A stretch of 64,000 nucleotides of DNA, from contig CP042428.1 in the NCBI GenBank assembly GCA_024207135.1, positions 3,906,001 through 3,970,000 on the forward strand, given 5' to 3'. Under the pieces are notes generated by a model. The model had not been told where the DNA came from. It saw only the letters and a program-made list of their open reading frames with translations, and did no database searches. This stretch comes from Arthrobacter sp. C2. Lineage in GTDB: Bacteria > Actinomycetota > Actinomycetes > Actinomycetales > Micrococcaceae. Within the stretch, counting starts at the first letter, position 1. Every line of letters starts with the position of its first letter. Below are positions 27,401 through 35,600 of this stretch, piece by piece. The position numbers and the translations under genes are program-made.

Positions 27401-27448
27401 AAGGACCCGCGCAACACGTCCGAGGGTCAGGGGGATGTCGTCATGCAT
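24416..27448 (-). CDS. Alpha-mannosidase, glycoside hydrolase family 38
   Basis: A 1010-residue GH38 enzyme that removes alpha-linked mannose with retention of configuration. The zinc-binding motif H259-S-H261-I-D263 and the nucleophile D373 in WLPDSFGYSPALPQ are present. N-terminal beta-sandwich and C-terminal domains bring it to the length usual for bacterial cytoplasmic members. There is no signal peptide. The start at 27448 (MHDDIPLTLGRVARVL) matches the family, and the longer frame is unsupported. It diverges from a sugar kinase gene, with which it probably shares inducers. Confidence 0.93.
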   Translation of the reverse strand: MHDDIPLTLGRVARVLGERIRPAIHPVALPLEVQWHELPGEPIAPAEAMGLDYIDYSVGTAWGAAWGTTWFHLRGTVPAAWAGKRVEALVDLGFDKNMTGFQCEGLVHRADGSTVKAINPRNQWIPVADSAKGDEKVDYFIEAAANPVLLDYHPFLPTQEGDIQTSSSRRLYTTGRMDLAIFEPEVHELSLDLEVLLELQAELPAGPRRMRILQAMDNALDVLDLQRITETAPAARAELAGVLATRADESAHRISAVGHSHIDSAWLWPVRETIRKVARTSSSMVEMLDHDEDFLYGMSSAQQYAWLKEHRPEVYGRVKEAVASGRFLPLGGMWVESDTVMPSGESMVRQFYYGQRFFREEFGITCAGVWLPDSFGYSPALPQLMKRAGFEWFFTQKISWNQQNVFPHHTFNWEGIDGSRVFSHFPSMDTYNSQLSGEEVARASRQFRESRRATGSIAPVGWGDGGGGTTREMTGKARRLADLEGSAKVKWEHPDEFFRRAKTELANPPVWMGELYLELHRATLTSQHRTKQGNRRTEQLLVEAELWAATAAVYTGFEYPHEEIDALWKTVLLNQFHDILPGTSIAWVHREVVAEYARVTKATEAIIAAAQAALVGKGETPIAMNAASFTRSGIRTGAGMPVAELAPVADTVMASESADGFVLSNELVTIVISREGLITSAVENATGRETIAVGTEANLLQLHQDFPNKWDAWDVDKYYRNQVTDLRGLDAISLSTDEDGTARVIIERSFSASTLRQELTLSPGSRVLQIEQVTDWHETEKFLKVAFPLDIRAEHVIAETQFGYHKRVTHVNTSWEAAKFETSMHRFVLAEEPGFGAALVNDSIYGFDVTRDSTEAGVTTNVRLSLLRAPRFPDPETDQGIQTHRYGLVIGADIASATEAGALLNSTQRTLTGAHGFDPLVTVDGTGTVLSSVKLAGDKSGDLVVRVYESLGRRASGTVNMHHPVDSASVISLLEDAIEGDGGIAEHTNGSVRISLTAFEVRTLRFRLGR

Positions 27449-27991
27449 GAAGAATGCCTTTCGCGGGGCCGCGGCCCGAAGGATGGTGTCCCAGGGGCCG
27501 GGCGGGGGTGCTCTGCAAGGATTTCGTCGTTGACCTGTCTTGTCAGCGTATCCGAGAAGACCTCCACCGTCCCGGAAGATCCGGTCCAGGCCAACGGGAG
27601 GCCGTGCCGAACCTGCCCCCCGTCCGGGGCGAGAACGCGGGAGACGGCTCCGCGGGGGTTCGGGTGCCGGACCGTCGCGTGGGCGCGTCCCGGAGGGAAA
27701 CACCTGGGGCCCGGGCAGTGATGTCCCGCAATGGGACGGCAGCCATCCACCGTGGCGGACGGGCAAGGGCAGGCAATGGCGGATACGATGCCATCATGAT
27801 TCAGGGCTTGCACCCGCAAGCGACGGTCGTTGCCGCAAGGCCCGCCGAACCGACCGTGGCTGGCGGGGAGCCGCGGACATGCCGCCGTTCAGCCTGTCCG
27901 TGAACGGCTCGGGCACCAGGCATCCGGGGGAAAATGGGCAAGGACCATCACCCCGGCGAGGCACGGGCATCACCCACGAGAAGGAACATTC
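27449..27991. promoter_or_regulatory. Divergent intergenic region, mannosidase / sugar kinase
   Basis: A 543-bp G/C-rich region between divergent genes that must hold both promoters. The open frames through it show no family features and no ribosome-binding site. I could not fix a convincing operator or promoter by eye. Its length leaves room for a lost small gene. Confidence 0.35.
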
Positions 27992-28909
27992 ATGAGTAGC
28001 ACCCGGCAGAAACCGCTGGCCTTGGTGGGCCTGGACATCGGCGGAACCAAAACGCACGCCATGGCCTGGAGCGGTGGGACACGGCTTGCCGAGGCCAAGA
28101 GCGGAAGCGCCAACGTGCAGAACGTCAGTGTGGAGACCGCCAAGGCCAACATTGCCGAGGTGTTCGCCGCACTCGGGGCCGGGCATATCGACCGGGTCGT
28201 GGCTGGTGCAGGCGGCATCGATACCGAGGCGGACGCCGAGCTCCTGCGTTCCATGATCGCCGTCCACGCCCCGGATGCCGAGATCCTCGTGGTCCACGAC
28301 ACCCGGCTGGTCCTGGCCGCGGGCCACGCCTCCACCGGCTTGGCGGTGATCCTGGGGACCGGTTCGGCGGTCTGGGGCGTTAACGCCGAAGGCAAGGAAG
28401 GCCGGGCCGGTGGCTGGGGCTACCTGCTGGGGGACGAGGCCAGCGGCTACTGGATGGGACGCGAGGCGGTGCGTCACACGCTGCGCGAGTTCAACCGTGG
28501 ACTGGCCCCGGGCGAGCTGGGCCGGCGCGTGCTCGCGGCCAACAAGGTTTCCTCCCCGGACGAGCTGATTGCGCTCTTCCACGGTGACACCGACCGCCGC
28601 TACTGGGCCCAGCAGTCCCTGCTGGTCTTCGAGGCCCTCGCGGCCGGGGACCCGGACAGCGCCGTGATCGTTGGCGAGGCGGTCGAGCATGTGTGCCAAA
28701 TGCTCTCGGACCTCTCCGCACTGCTGGAAACCCAAGGGCCGGTCATCATCGGCGGCGGCCTGGGCATGCACCAGCCCGTCTACCAGGAGATGCTGCGCCA
28801 GGCACTGGGAGACTTGGGACTTGTCGAGATCCGCTTCCTGGATCTCGACCCGGTGGAAGGGACCAAGTTCATCTCCGACCACACTCCCTTGCCCGCAAAA
28901 TCCGCCTAG
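27992..28909 (+). CDS. BadF/BadG-type sugar kinase (N-acetylglucosamine kinase-like)
   Basis: A 305-residue ATPase of the actin-like/Hsp70 fold. The phosphate 1 motif LDIGGTKTHAMAW, the GAGGIDTEAD segment, ILGTGSAVWG (phosphate 2) and GGWGYLLGDEASGYWMG are those of the N-acetylglucosamine kinase branch of BadF/BadG proteins. GAAGGAA lies about 6 nt before the ATG at 27992. Its place between a GH38 mannosidase and an MFS transporter suggests phosphorylation of a released hexose or aminohexose, though the exact sugar is inference. Confidence 0.85.
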   Translation: MSSTRQKPLALVGLDIGGTKTHAMAWSGGTRLAEAKSGSANVQNVSVETAKANIAEVFAALGAGHIDRVVAGAGGIDTEADAELLRSMIAVHAPDAEILVVHDTRLVLAAGHASTGLAVILGTGSAVWGVNAEGKEGRAGGWGYLLGDEASGYWMGREAVRHTLREFNRGLAPGELGRRVLAANKVSSPDELIALFHGDTDRRYWAQQSLLVFEALAAGDPDSAVIVGEAVEHVCQMLSDLSALLETQGPVIIGGGLGMHQPVYQEMLRQALGDLGLVEIRFLDLDPVEGTKFISDHTPLPAKSA

Positions 28910-28937
28910 GCTGCGCCGATCCAGACCCTGGCAAGAC

Positions 28938-30287
28938 CTATTGCAGGGCGCGGCCCTTGGTCTCGGGAGCGAAGAACGCCATCAGGATGACAGCGCCCAG
29001 CACCAGGGCCCCGGCCACCAGGAACAGGTTGCCCAGGCCCACCACGGGCCACAAGGCGGCAAAGGCCAGCGGCCCGAACCCGGCACCCAGCCGGCTGAAC
29101 GAGGATGCCCAGCCAAAGCCGGATCCGCGCAGTTCGGTCGGGTACAGCTCGGAGACGTAGGTGTAGAGCACCGGCACGGCGATCTGCACGACCACGCCGA
29201 AGACCAGCAGCCAGATCAGCGCGAGGGTGGGCGCGTTGATGGTCACCGCGACCATCACCAGGATGATCGCGGACAGCGGGCCGGTGATGCCCAGCAGCCA
29301 CTTGCGCCCGACCCGCTCGACCAGCAGCGCCGCGATGCCCACGCCGATCAATCCCATCAGCGCCATCACCGAGGTCATGAAGAACGCCGTGGACTGGACC
29401 ATGCCGGTGTCGGCCAGGATGGACGGCATCCACGTCAAGGCCAGGTAGTAGACCAGCAGGATGGTCAGGAACAGCGACCAGGAGACCATGGTGATCCGCG
29501 GGCTGAAGCGCCAGATCTTCACCAGCTGCTCCAGCCAGGACCCAGCGGACAGGCGCGGGACGGACTGGGGCTCGGGCAGCGTGTAGGGCGCCGCGGTGGC
29601 TCCGGTGCGCGCCACCAGGTCGTCGATGACCTTGGCCGCGGCATCGCGCTGGCCCTTGCGGACCAGGTAGAGCGGGGACTCCGGGACGCTGCGCCGCACC
29701 CAGAACACCAGCAGCGCCGGCAGCACCATGACCACCAGGATCAGCCGCCAGTTTCCCGTGGTCGCCTGGACCCAGCCGGAAACGAAGAATGACAGCGCGG
29801 CGCCGACGGGCCACCAGCCATCCATCGCGGTGAGCACCCGGCCGCGTTGCCTGGCCGGGGTGAACTCGCCGACCAGCGCGTAATCCACCGGGATGCACCC
29901 GCCCAGGCCCACCCCGGCAATGAAGCGGCAGGCCACAAACCAGCCGAAGCCCGGGGCCAGGGCCCCGGCGACGGTGAAGATGGAGAAGATCAGCAGTGTC
30001 CAGGTGAAGGCCTTCTTGCGCCCGATCTTGTCGGCAATGGTTCCCCAGAGGAACGCGCCAAGGGCCATGCCCACCAGGTTGCCGGTGCCCAGCAGCGCGG
30101 CGGTGGTCCGGTCCAGGCCCCATTCGGCGGCGACCAAGGGGATCAGGGCGCCGTTGAGCGTGACATCCCAGGCGTCGAACATGAAGCCCAGCCCGCCAAT
30201 GATGAAGATCCTTCCCTGCACACCCCACTTCCACGGAAGGTTCTGGACGACCGATTCGCCGGTGGGAAGCTTCAGGAAATTGTTCAT
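28938..30287 (-). CDS. MFS transporter, metabolite/sugar porter type
   Basis: A 449-residue twelve-helix major facilitator. The loop 2-3 motif ADKIGRKKAF, ESPLYLVRKGQ after helix 6, YVSELYPTELRGSGFGWASS and the terminal PETKGR are the marks of the SP/AAHS side of the family, so it imports a sugar or an organic acid by proton symport. The start at 30287 has GAAGG about 12 nt upstream. The longer frame is unsupported. It converges on the sugar kinase gene with a 28-bp gap and could supply the same pathway. Confidence 0.9.
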   Translation of the reverse strand: MNNFLKLPTGESVVQNLPWKWGVQGRIFIIGGLGFMFDAWDVTLNGALIPLVAAEWGLDRTTAALLGTGNLVGMALGAFLWGTIADKIGRKKAFTWTLLIFSIFTVAGALAPGFGWFVACRFIAGVGLGGCIPVDYALVGEFTPARQRGRVLTAMDGWWPVGAALSFFVSGWVQATTGNWRLILVVMVLPALLVFWVRRSVPESPLYLVRKGQRDAAAKVIDDLVARTGATAAPYTLPEPQSVPRLSAGSWLEQLVKIWRFSPRITMVSWSLFLTILLVYYLALTWMPSILADTGMVQSTAFFMTSVMALMGLIGVGIAALLVERVGRKWLLGITGPLSAIILVMVAVTINAPTLALIWLLVFGVVVQIAVPVLYTYVSELYPTELRGSGFGWASSFSRLGAGFGPLAFAALWPVVGLGNLFLVAGALVLGAVILMAFFAPETKGRALQ

Positions 30288-30554
30288 CAGGAATTGGCCT
30301 TCGGAAAGGTGCGGACCGACGCAGGACGGGGGTACAGCCAGGACAACATGGAGGCAAAGCGGCAGGGCGGAGGAAGTCCTTCGGAGCCTGCCGGGAACAA
30401 CGCTACGCGCTGGAATGGAAAACCACAGAATAGGCCTTGACTTTTTGTGGCTTTGTGTTGCGCCGACCGGCATCATTCCGGCCCCGGCGCATCCGCCGAA
30501 GCCCCATGTGCCGGGGCTGTTCCGGTGCGGGGCAACCCGGGGTAGGCTCTGGTT

Positions 30555-31301
30555 ATGGGAGTAGATTGGACCGCTCTCGAAGAGGCGATACGGGTGTCGG
30601 CTCTTCGCCAGGCGGAAGAAATAATTGACCGTCACCCGGACGAAATGTTCTATGCCGTTGCCCTTGACGGGGTGAGCGCGGACGAAACCGACCACATCGA
30701 TTTGCCCGTGCTGGCCCTGAACTCCGAACAAGCCCTGACCCGTTCCCTCGCCGGCGACGACGAGGAAAACGACGAAGAGGACTTCGACGACGAGGACGAG
30801 GAAGAATACTTCGAGGAACGTGCCGACGCCGACGACGACGGGTCCGACAGGGACCTGAATCGCGACGACAACAACAGCAACTCGGACGATGACGACGACG
30901 AGGGCGAAGCCACCGACGAGGACGACGACGATGAAGACATCGACGCGGTCCTGAAGGAATTCGACGCCTTGGCCTCCGGCGCCGAGCAGGGCTACTACTC
31001 ATCCAAGTGGAACCCCGCCGATTGGCAGTGGAGCCCCATCGAGCTCTTCGACGAGTCGGCCACCGAGCTGTGGAGCCAGGCGCTGACCAACGTCGCCAAG
31101 GACCACGGGTGGGAAAAGACCAACCGCCTGTACTACGAAATGCTCATCCGCGTCACCGAGTCGTTGCGCAACACCCTGGCCAAGGGACGCAACAAGGACA
31201 TGGTCGTCTACCTCTCGGATGACGACCACGGCGATGCCCTGCTGCGCAGGTGCCTCACCGAGGCACAGCTGGCCAAGCATTTCCCGGAACTGGCGATTTA
31301 G
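30555..31301 (+). CDS. DUF4303 protein with a long acidic insert
   Basis: A 248-residue protein. Residues 1-65 (HPDEMFYAVALDG, ALNSEQAL) and 145-248 (KWNPADWQW, ending PELAI) fit DUF4303, whose function is unknown. Between them lies an extremely Asp/Glu-rich insert of about 65 residues (about 66-130), encoded by runs of GAC, GAG and GAA. TAGGCT ends 6 nt before the ATG (leaderless). Its stop overlaps the stop of the convergent anti-sigma gene by 3 nt. The domain boundaries are judged by eye. Confidence 0.78.
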   Translation: MGVDWTALEEAIRVSALRQAEEIIDRHPDEMFYAVALDGVSADETDHIDLPVLALNSEQALTRSLAGDDEENDEEDFDDEDEEEYFEERADADDDGSDRDLNRDDNNSNSDDDDDEGEATDEDDDDEDIDAVLKEFDALASGAEQGYYSSKWNPADWQWSPIELFDESATELWSQALTNVAKDHGWEKTNRLYYEMLIRVTESLRNTLAKGRNKDMVVYLSDDDHGDALLRRCLTEAQLAKHFPELAI

Positions 31302-31966
31302 CTCGGCAGCTGCGCAGGCCCCTCCGGAACATTGAGCTGCGCGAGGATCCTTGAATCCACGTCGCGCAGCTGGATCACCGAGATGTGCCCCATCTGCGTG
31401 GGTACGGCTCCGCTCAGGCGGGCCGTACCCGTCTTGGTCGCGTTCCAGGATCCTGCCCGGTCGACCTGGCCGGAGCTATCGATGACCCACAACGACAGCG
31501 TCCCGTTGGTGGGCAGGTCGGTGGCGCTGAACTGCACCTCGGTGCCCCACGCCTTGGCATTCAATCCCACGTCCACGCGCGGCCCGGCGGCCGAAACGAC
31601 CTGGTAGCTGGCATCGGGTGGCGGGGCAGGGTTCAGCACCGGTGCAAGGAACACCCCTCCGGCCACGGACGCGGCAACCGCGAGGACCGCCGCAGACCCC
31701 CATGCGGCCCGGCGCGTCCGGCGCCTGGCCCGCAGCCGGTCCAGCAGCTGAATCCCGGGCTCGGCCACCGGCGCTGCCGGCTCGGCCTCAAGCATTGCCC
31801 GGGCGGCCTGTGGGTCCAAGGCACCCAGGCGCGTCGTCACCGGGGCATAGGAGGCAAGCTCCCTGCGGCACTGGGCGCATGCTTCGAGGTGTGCCTCGAA
31901 GTTCCGGGCTTCCTCGGGGTCCAGCCCACCCAGCACATAGGCACCCAGGTCCAGGTGTTCGTTCAC
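31298..31966 (-). CDS. Zinc-finger anti-sigma factor
   Basis: A 222-residue membrane-bound anti-sigma factor. The cytoplasmic N-terminus carries the ZAS motif H26-x3-C30-x2-C33 (EAHLEACAQCRREL), one membrane segment spans about residues 88-110, and the external part is an RskA-like domain. The GTG start overlaps the sigma stop (GTGA), ensuring coupled synthesis. It should hold the sigma factor inactive until an envelope signal leads to release or proteolysis. Confidence 0.9.
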   Translation of the reverse strand: MNEHLDLGAYVLGGLDPEEARNFEAHLEACAQCRRELASYAPVTTRLGALDPQAARAMLEAEPAAPVAEPGIQLLDRLRARRRTRRAAWGSAAVLAVAASVAGGVFLAPVLNPAPPPDASYQVVSAAGPRVDVGLNAKAWGTEVQFSATDLPTNGTLSLWVIDSSGQVDRAGSWNATKTGTARLSGAVPTQMGHISVIQLRDVDSRILAQLNVPEGPAQLPS

Positions 31967-32496
31967 TGTTCCACCCCCATTTCCGCCAGGATCCCCCGCA
32001 GGGACCGCATCGCATAGTACGCCCGTGATTTCACCGTTCCCTGGGGGATCCCCAGGCTGGTGGCCGTTTGCGCCACCGTGGAACCCAGATAGTGCAGGTG
32101 GACCACCACCTGCCGGTGCTCGAGGGTCAAACGCATCAGGGCCTCTTCCATGAGGATCTTGTCCAGGACCGCTTCCATGCCCGCGAATGCCCCGGCGGCC
32201 TCCGGGTCCAGCTCGCCGAGTCCGGTGGCCGAAATCCGTGCCGCGGCGCGGCGGTGTCGGTCGATGATCACGTTGCGGGCCGTGGCAAACAGGTAACTGC
32301 GCAGCGAACCGGTCAACTCCGGTGCAGCCTTCCACACCTTGAGCACGGTTTCCTGCACCACGTCGTCGGCCTCGTCGCGGTCGGAGGCCACGCGCAGCAC
32401 GAAGCGGCGCAGGGCATCTCCGTGATCGCGGTAGATATCCGACACCACTTGCGCATCTAGCGGCACATGGGCTCCATTGGGTCTTCTCGGGAACAT
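31963..32496 (-). CDS. ECF RNA polymerase sigma factor
   Basis: A 177-residue extracytoplasmic-function sigma factor. Region 2 (IYRDHGDALRRFVLRVASDRDEADDVVQETVLKVW) opens the -10, and region 4 (LEHRQVVVHLHYLGSTVAQTATSLGIPQGTVKSR) reads the -35. I prefer ATG 32496. An ATG at 32508 lies only 3 nt after the putative -10 CGTC and would precede the expected transcript start. The promoter upstream matches the one facing the lipoprotein gene, so it probably activates itself and that gene. Confidence 0.9.
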   Translation of the reverse strand: MFPRRPNGAHVPLDAQVVSDIYRDHGDALRRFVLRVASDRDEADDVVQETVLKVWKAAPELTGSLRSYLFATARNVIIDRHRRAAARISATGLGELDPEAAGAFAGMEAVLDKILMEEALMRLTLEHRQVVVHLHYLGSTVAQTATSLGIPQGTVKSRAYYAMRSLRGILAEMGVEQ

Positions 32497-32511
32497 GGGT
32501 TCACCCATTCA

Positions 32512-32537
32512 GACGCATCGGGACGGCAAAAGGTTCA
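32512..32537 (-). promoter_or_regulatory. Putative ECF-dependent promoter of the sigma operon
   Basis: Read on the minus strand: TGAACC (32532-32537), 16 nt, CGTC (32512-32515). This fits the GAAC/CGTC pattern of ECF promoters and is identical in both boxes and spacing to the promoter at 32577-32602. Confidence 0.6.
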
Positions 32538-32576
32538 AACACCCTCCAAGTATGCGCAAAAAAACCTGCAACACCA

Positions 32577-32602
32577 TGAACCACCTTGCGCTTTCGTACG
32601 TC
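32577..32602 (+). promoter_or_regulatory. Putative ECF-dependent promoter of the lipoprotein gene
   Basis: TGAACC (32577-32582), 16 nt, CGTC (32599-32602), about 100 nt before the lipoprotein start. It has the same boxes and spacer as the sigma operon promoter on the other strand. Confidence 0.6.
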
Positions 32603-32710
32603 TTAGCCGGTGAGAGGTCTCCCGGATGCACCGGCTTGGTGCCCCGGGGGATCCCTGGTCCCGAAGATCACCGGGGCCCAAGTCCCGCCCCAAGTGTTAG
32701 GAATTGCATC

Positions 32711-33259
32711 ATGATCCGGAACAACCACCCGAAATTCGCTTCCACCGCCGCGGTGCTCCTGGGTGCCGCCTTGCTGCTGGCCGGCTGCGGCAACAGCACC
32801 ACCCCGGCCCAGAGTCCCGCCGCAACCTCCGCGGCCAGCTCCTCCGCAGGGGGAAACGGGTATGGGGCTCCGGCACCCAGCGCCACCGCCTCGAGCCCGG
32901 CCGCGGCAACCACGGACCTGAAGACCGCATCCACTTCCCTCGGAAACATCGTTGTCGACTCCAAGGGCATGACGCTGTACTACTTCACCAAGGACGCCAA
33001 GGACACCACCACCAGTGCCTGCACCGGCGAGTGCCTGGCCGCATGGCCGATCGCCACCACCACCAACGCCACCCCCACGGTGGAAGGGGTGACCGGCAAG
33101 GTCGGGACAATCACGAGCCCCGACGGCGCCAAGCAGCTCACGCTCAACGGGATGCCGCTGTATTACTACGCCGCGGACTCCAAGCCCGGGGATGTCAAGG
33201 GGCAGGGCGTCAAGGACGTCTGGTACGTGGCATCGCCTGCGGGGGAAATGATCAAATAG
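32711..33259 (+). CDS. COG4315-type secreted-repeat lipoprotein
   Basis: A 182-residue lipoprotein with lipobox LLLAGC (Cys 26), a Ser/Ala/Pro-rich linker to about residue 65, and then two copies of the secreted repeat of unknown function (Lipoprotein_15): GNIVVDSKGMTLYYFTKD and LTLNGMPLYYYAADSKPGD. A CTGEC motif with two cysteines lies between them. It faces an ECF sigma/anti-sigma pair and carries a matching promoter, so it is probably part of that envelope-stress regulon. Biochemical function is not known. Confidence 0.85.
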   Translation: MIRNNHPKFASTAAVLLGAALLLAGCGNSTTPAQSPAATSAASSSAGGNGYGAPAPSATASSPAAATTDLKTASTSLGNIVVDSKGMTLYYFTKDAKDTTTSACTGECLAAWPIATTTNATPTVEGVTGKVGTITSPDGAKQLTLNGMPLYYYAADSKPGDVKGQGVKDVWYVASPAGEMIK

Positions 33260-33349
33260 TTCACGCAGCACACGGAAGAAGGCCGCTCCCAACGGTGCGG
33301 GATAAGATGGGCAGTGCACCCCCTCAATTCCGCACCCTGGGAGACTTTT

Positions 33350-35017
33350 GTGAGCCAGACCGTCCTTGATCTCGTCCCGATTCGCCGGGCCCTGATTTCC
33401 GTCTATGACAAGAGCGGACTGGAGGAACTGGCCGCGGGCCTGCACGCAGCCGGCGTCGCCCTGGTCTCCACCGGTTCCACCGCCAAGCGCATCGCCGCCG
33501 CGGGCATCCCGGTCTCCGAGGTCGAGGAAGTCACCGGTTCCCCGGAAATGCTTGACGGCCGCGTCAAGACCCTGCACCCGCGCGTGCACGGCGGCATCCT
33601 GGCCGACCGCCGCGTCCCGGCCCACATGAAGACCCTTGAGGACATGCAGATCGAGGCCTTCGACCTCGTCGTGGTGAACCTCTACCCGTTCGTCGAGACC
33701 GTGCGCTCCGGCGCCGAGAACGACGCCGTGGTCGAGCAGATCGACATCGGTGGACCGGCCATGGTCCGCTCGGCGGCCAAGAACCACGCCGCGGTGTCCA
33801 TCGTGGTGGATCCGGCCTCCTACGGCGAGGTCATCGCCGCGGCCGCCTCCGGCGGCTTCGACCTGAAGTCCCGCCAGCGCCTGGCGGCCAAGGCCTTCGC
33901 GCACACCGCGGCCTACGACACGGCCGTCGCTTCCTGGACCGCCTCACAGTTCCTGGACGAGGACGGCGACGGCGTCATCGACTGGCCCGCGTACACCGGC
34001 CTGGCCCTGGAACGCTCCGAGGTGCTGCGCTACGGTGAAAACCCGCACCAGCAGGCTGCCCTCTACGTGGACAAGGCCGCCCCGGCCGGCATTGCCCAGG
34101 CCGACCAGCTGCACGGCAAGGCCATGAGCTACAACAACTACGTCGACGCCGACGCCGCGCTGCGCGCAGCCTTCGACTTCGACGCCCCGGCCGTCGCCGT
34201 GATCAAGCACGCCAACCCGTGCGGCGTCGCCGTGGCCTCCCCGGATGCCGTGGACCCGATCGCCGACGCACACGCCAAGGCACACGCCACGGACCCGCTC
34301 TCGGCCTTCGGCGGCGTCATCGCAGCCAACCGCACCGTGACCGTGGCCATGGCCAACGCCGTCAAGGACATCTTCACCGAGGTCGTCATCGCCCCGGCCT
34401 TCGAGGCCGAAGCCGTGGCCATTCTCGCGGCCAAGAAGAACATCCGCCTGCTGGCCCTGCCCGAGGGCTACGGCCGCTACCCGAGCGAAATCCGCCAGGT
34501 CTCCGGCGGCGTGCTGGTCCAGATGAGCGACAAGGTCGACGCCGACGGCGACAACCCGGCGAACTGGACCCTGGCCGCCGGTGCGGCCGCCGACGAGAAG
34601 ACCCTCGCGGACCTGGCCTTCGCCTGGACCGCGGTGCGTGCCGCGAAGTCCAACGCCATCCTGCTGGCCAACAACGGCGCGGCCGTGGGCATCGGCATGG
34701 GCCAGGTCAACCGCGTGGATTCCTGCAAGCTCGCGGTCGAGCGCGCCAACACCCTGGGCGTCACGGTCGAATCAACCGTGGATGCCGCGGGCGGGGCCTC
34801 CGGTGCCGAAGGCACCTCGGCGGAGCGCGCCCGCGGCGCGGTTGCCGCCTCGGATGCGTTCTTCCCGTTTGCCGACGGCCTGCAGATCCTGCTGGACGCC
34901 GGTGTGCGCGCCGTGGTCCAGCCCGGCGGCTCGGTCCGCGACGAGGAAGTCATTGCCGCTGCCAACGCAGCCGGCATCACCATGTACTTCACCGGTGCAC
35001 GCCACTTCTTCCACTAG
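33350..35017 (+). CDS. purH: Bifunctional AICAR formyltransferase/IMP cyclohydrolase
   Basis: A 555-residue enzyme for the last two steps of IMP synthesis. Residues 1-200 form the MGS-like IMP cyclohydrolase ([43 protein letters not shown]). The rest is the AICAR transformylase ([45 protein letters not shown]). The GTG at 33350 has GGGAG about 7 nt upstream, and the added 12 residues of the longer frame lack support. In many actinobacteria it follows purN directly; here it follows the lipoprotein gene. A strong terminator follows. Confidence 0.97.
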   Translation: MSQTVLDLVPIRRALISVYDKSGLEELAAGLHAAGVALVSTGSTAKRIAAAGIPVSEVEEVTGSPEMLDGRVKTLHPRVHGGILADRRVPAHMKTLEDMQIEAFDLVVVNLYPFVETVRSGAENDAVVEQIDIGGPAMVRSAAKNHAAVSIVVDPASYGEVIAAAASGGFDLKSRQRLAAKAFAHTAAYDTAVASWTASQFLDEDGDGVIDWPAYTGLALERSEVLRYGENPHQQAALYVDKAAPAGIAQADQLHGKAMSYNNYVDADAALRAAFDFDAPAVAVIKHANPCGVAVASPDAVDPIADAHAKAHATDPLSAFGGVIAANRTVTVAMANAVKDIFTEVVIAPAFEAEAVAILAAKKNIRLLALPEGYGRYPSEIRQVSGGVLVQMSDKVDADGDNPANWTLAAGAAADEKTLADLAFAWTAVRAAKSNAILLANNGAAVGIGMGQVNRVDSCKLAVERANTLGVTVESTVDAAGGASGAEGTSAERARGAVAASDAFFPFADGLQILLDAGVRAVVQPGGSVRDEEVIAAANAAGITMYFTGARHFFH

Positions 35018-35030
35018 GAACCAGTGGTCC

Positions 35031-35086
35031 GGCTGCCGCCGGCGACCTCCCGCACCGGGGGATCGCCGGCGGCAGCCTTCGGTTTT
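35031..35086 (+). terminator. Terminator after purH
   Basis: A perfect 15-bp stem (35031-35045 with 35063-35077), 17-nt loop, then TTCGGTTTT, 13 bp after the purH stop. Confidence 0.85.
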
Positions 35087-35600
35087 AACCGCCGTTGCCA
35101 TGCGGCCAGGGTTGCGGCGCCGCCCCCCGGGGGCTGGGGGAGGCCGGACTGGATCTTCACGCCAGGGGCAACCGGCGGTGCACATACCGGGTTGAACCCC
35201 GTGCGGGAAAAACATCCAAAGTTCCATCGGCCAAGGCACGCACTCGCGCCGACGAATCACTAGATGCGCATGACACCCGCCGGGGCGCAGCCGGCCATGG
35301 CATAGGCGGCAGGTTCTGCCGCGATGTCTCTGGGGACGTGGGTTCCTGAAACTGCGGGCCGGGAATGCGGCCTGCCAGCCGCCCCCTGCCGATCGCGGGG
35401 CCAACCGATGGACCGATGCGCTGCCAGGCTACCGGTGGTGCTTCCGGTCGGTGGATAGGCTGGCCAGCCGGACCGGAAGATCAATCTGCGAGGTGCCGGT
35501 CCGAGCGGAAGCATCCTGTGGACCGCATCGGCGCTCGGCGGCCTCTTGAGCGTCGGCCATGGCTGGACCCCTGCGCCGCAAGATCGGGCACGTCGCGGTA
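35087..35600. other. Gene-poor region of about 510 bp
   Basis: Open frames cross this region on both strands, but none has a ribosome-binding site, recognisable motif or family-like composition. I see no RNA gene, repeat or clear promoter in it. It may be decayed DNA between purH and the YdeI-like gene. Confidence 0.4.

Noticed and set aside
28671-29792. A 373-codon rightward frame rich in Gln, Asp and His
   Set aside because: Overlaps the end of the sugar kinase and runs antisense to the MFS transporter; low-complexity shadow.
30780-30940. The GAC/GAG-rich segment as a tandem DNA repeat or assembly artefact
   Set aside because: The units are irregular, the reading frame is kept, and conserved domain sequence resumes in frame afterwards.
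34772-35404. A leftward frame running from the gene-poor region into purH
   Set aside because: No ribosome-binding site or motif; half of it is antisense to purH.
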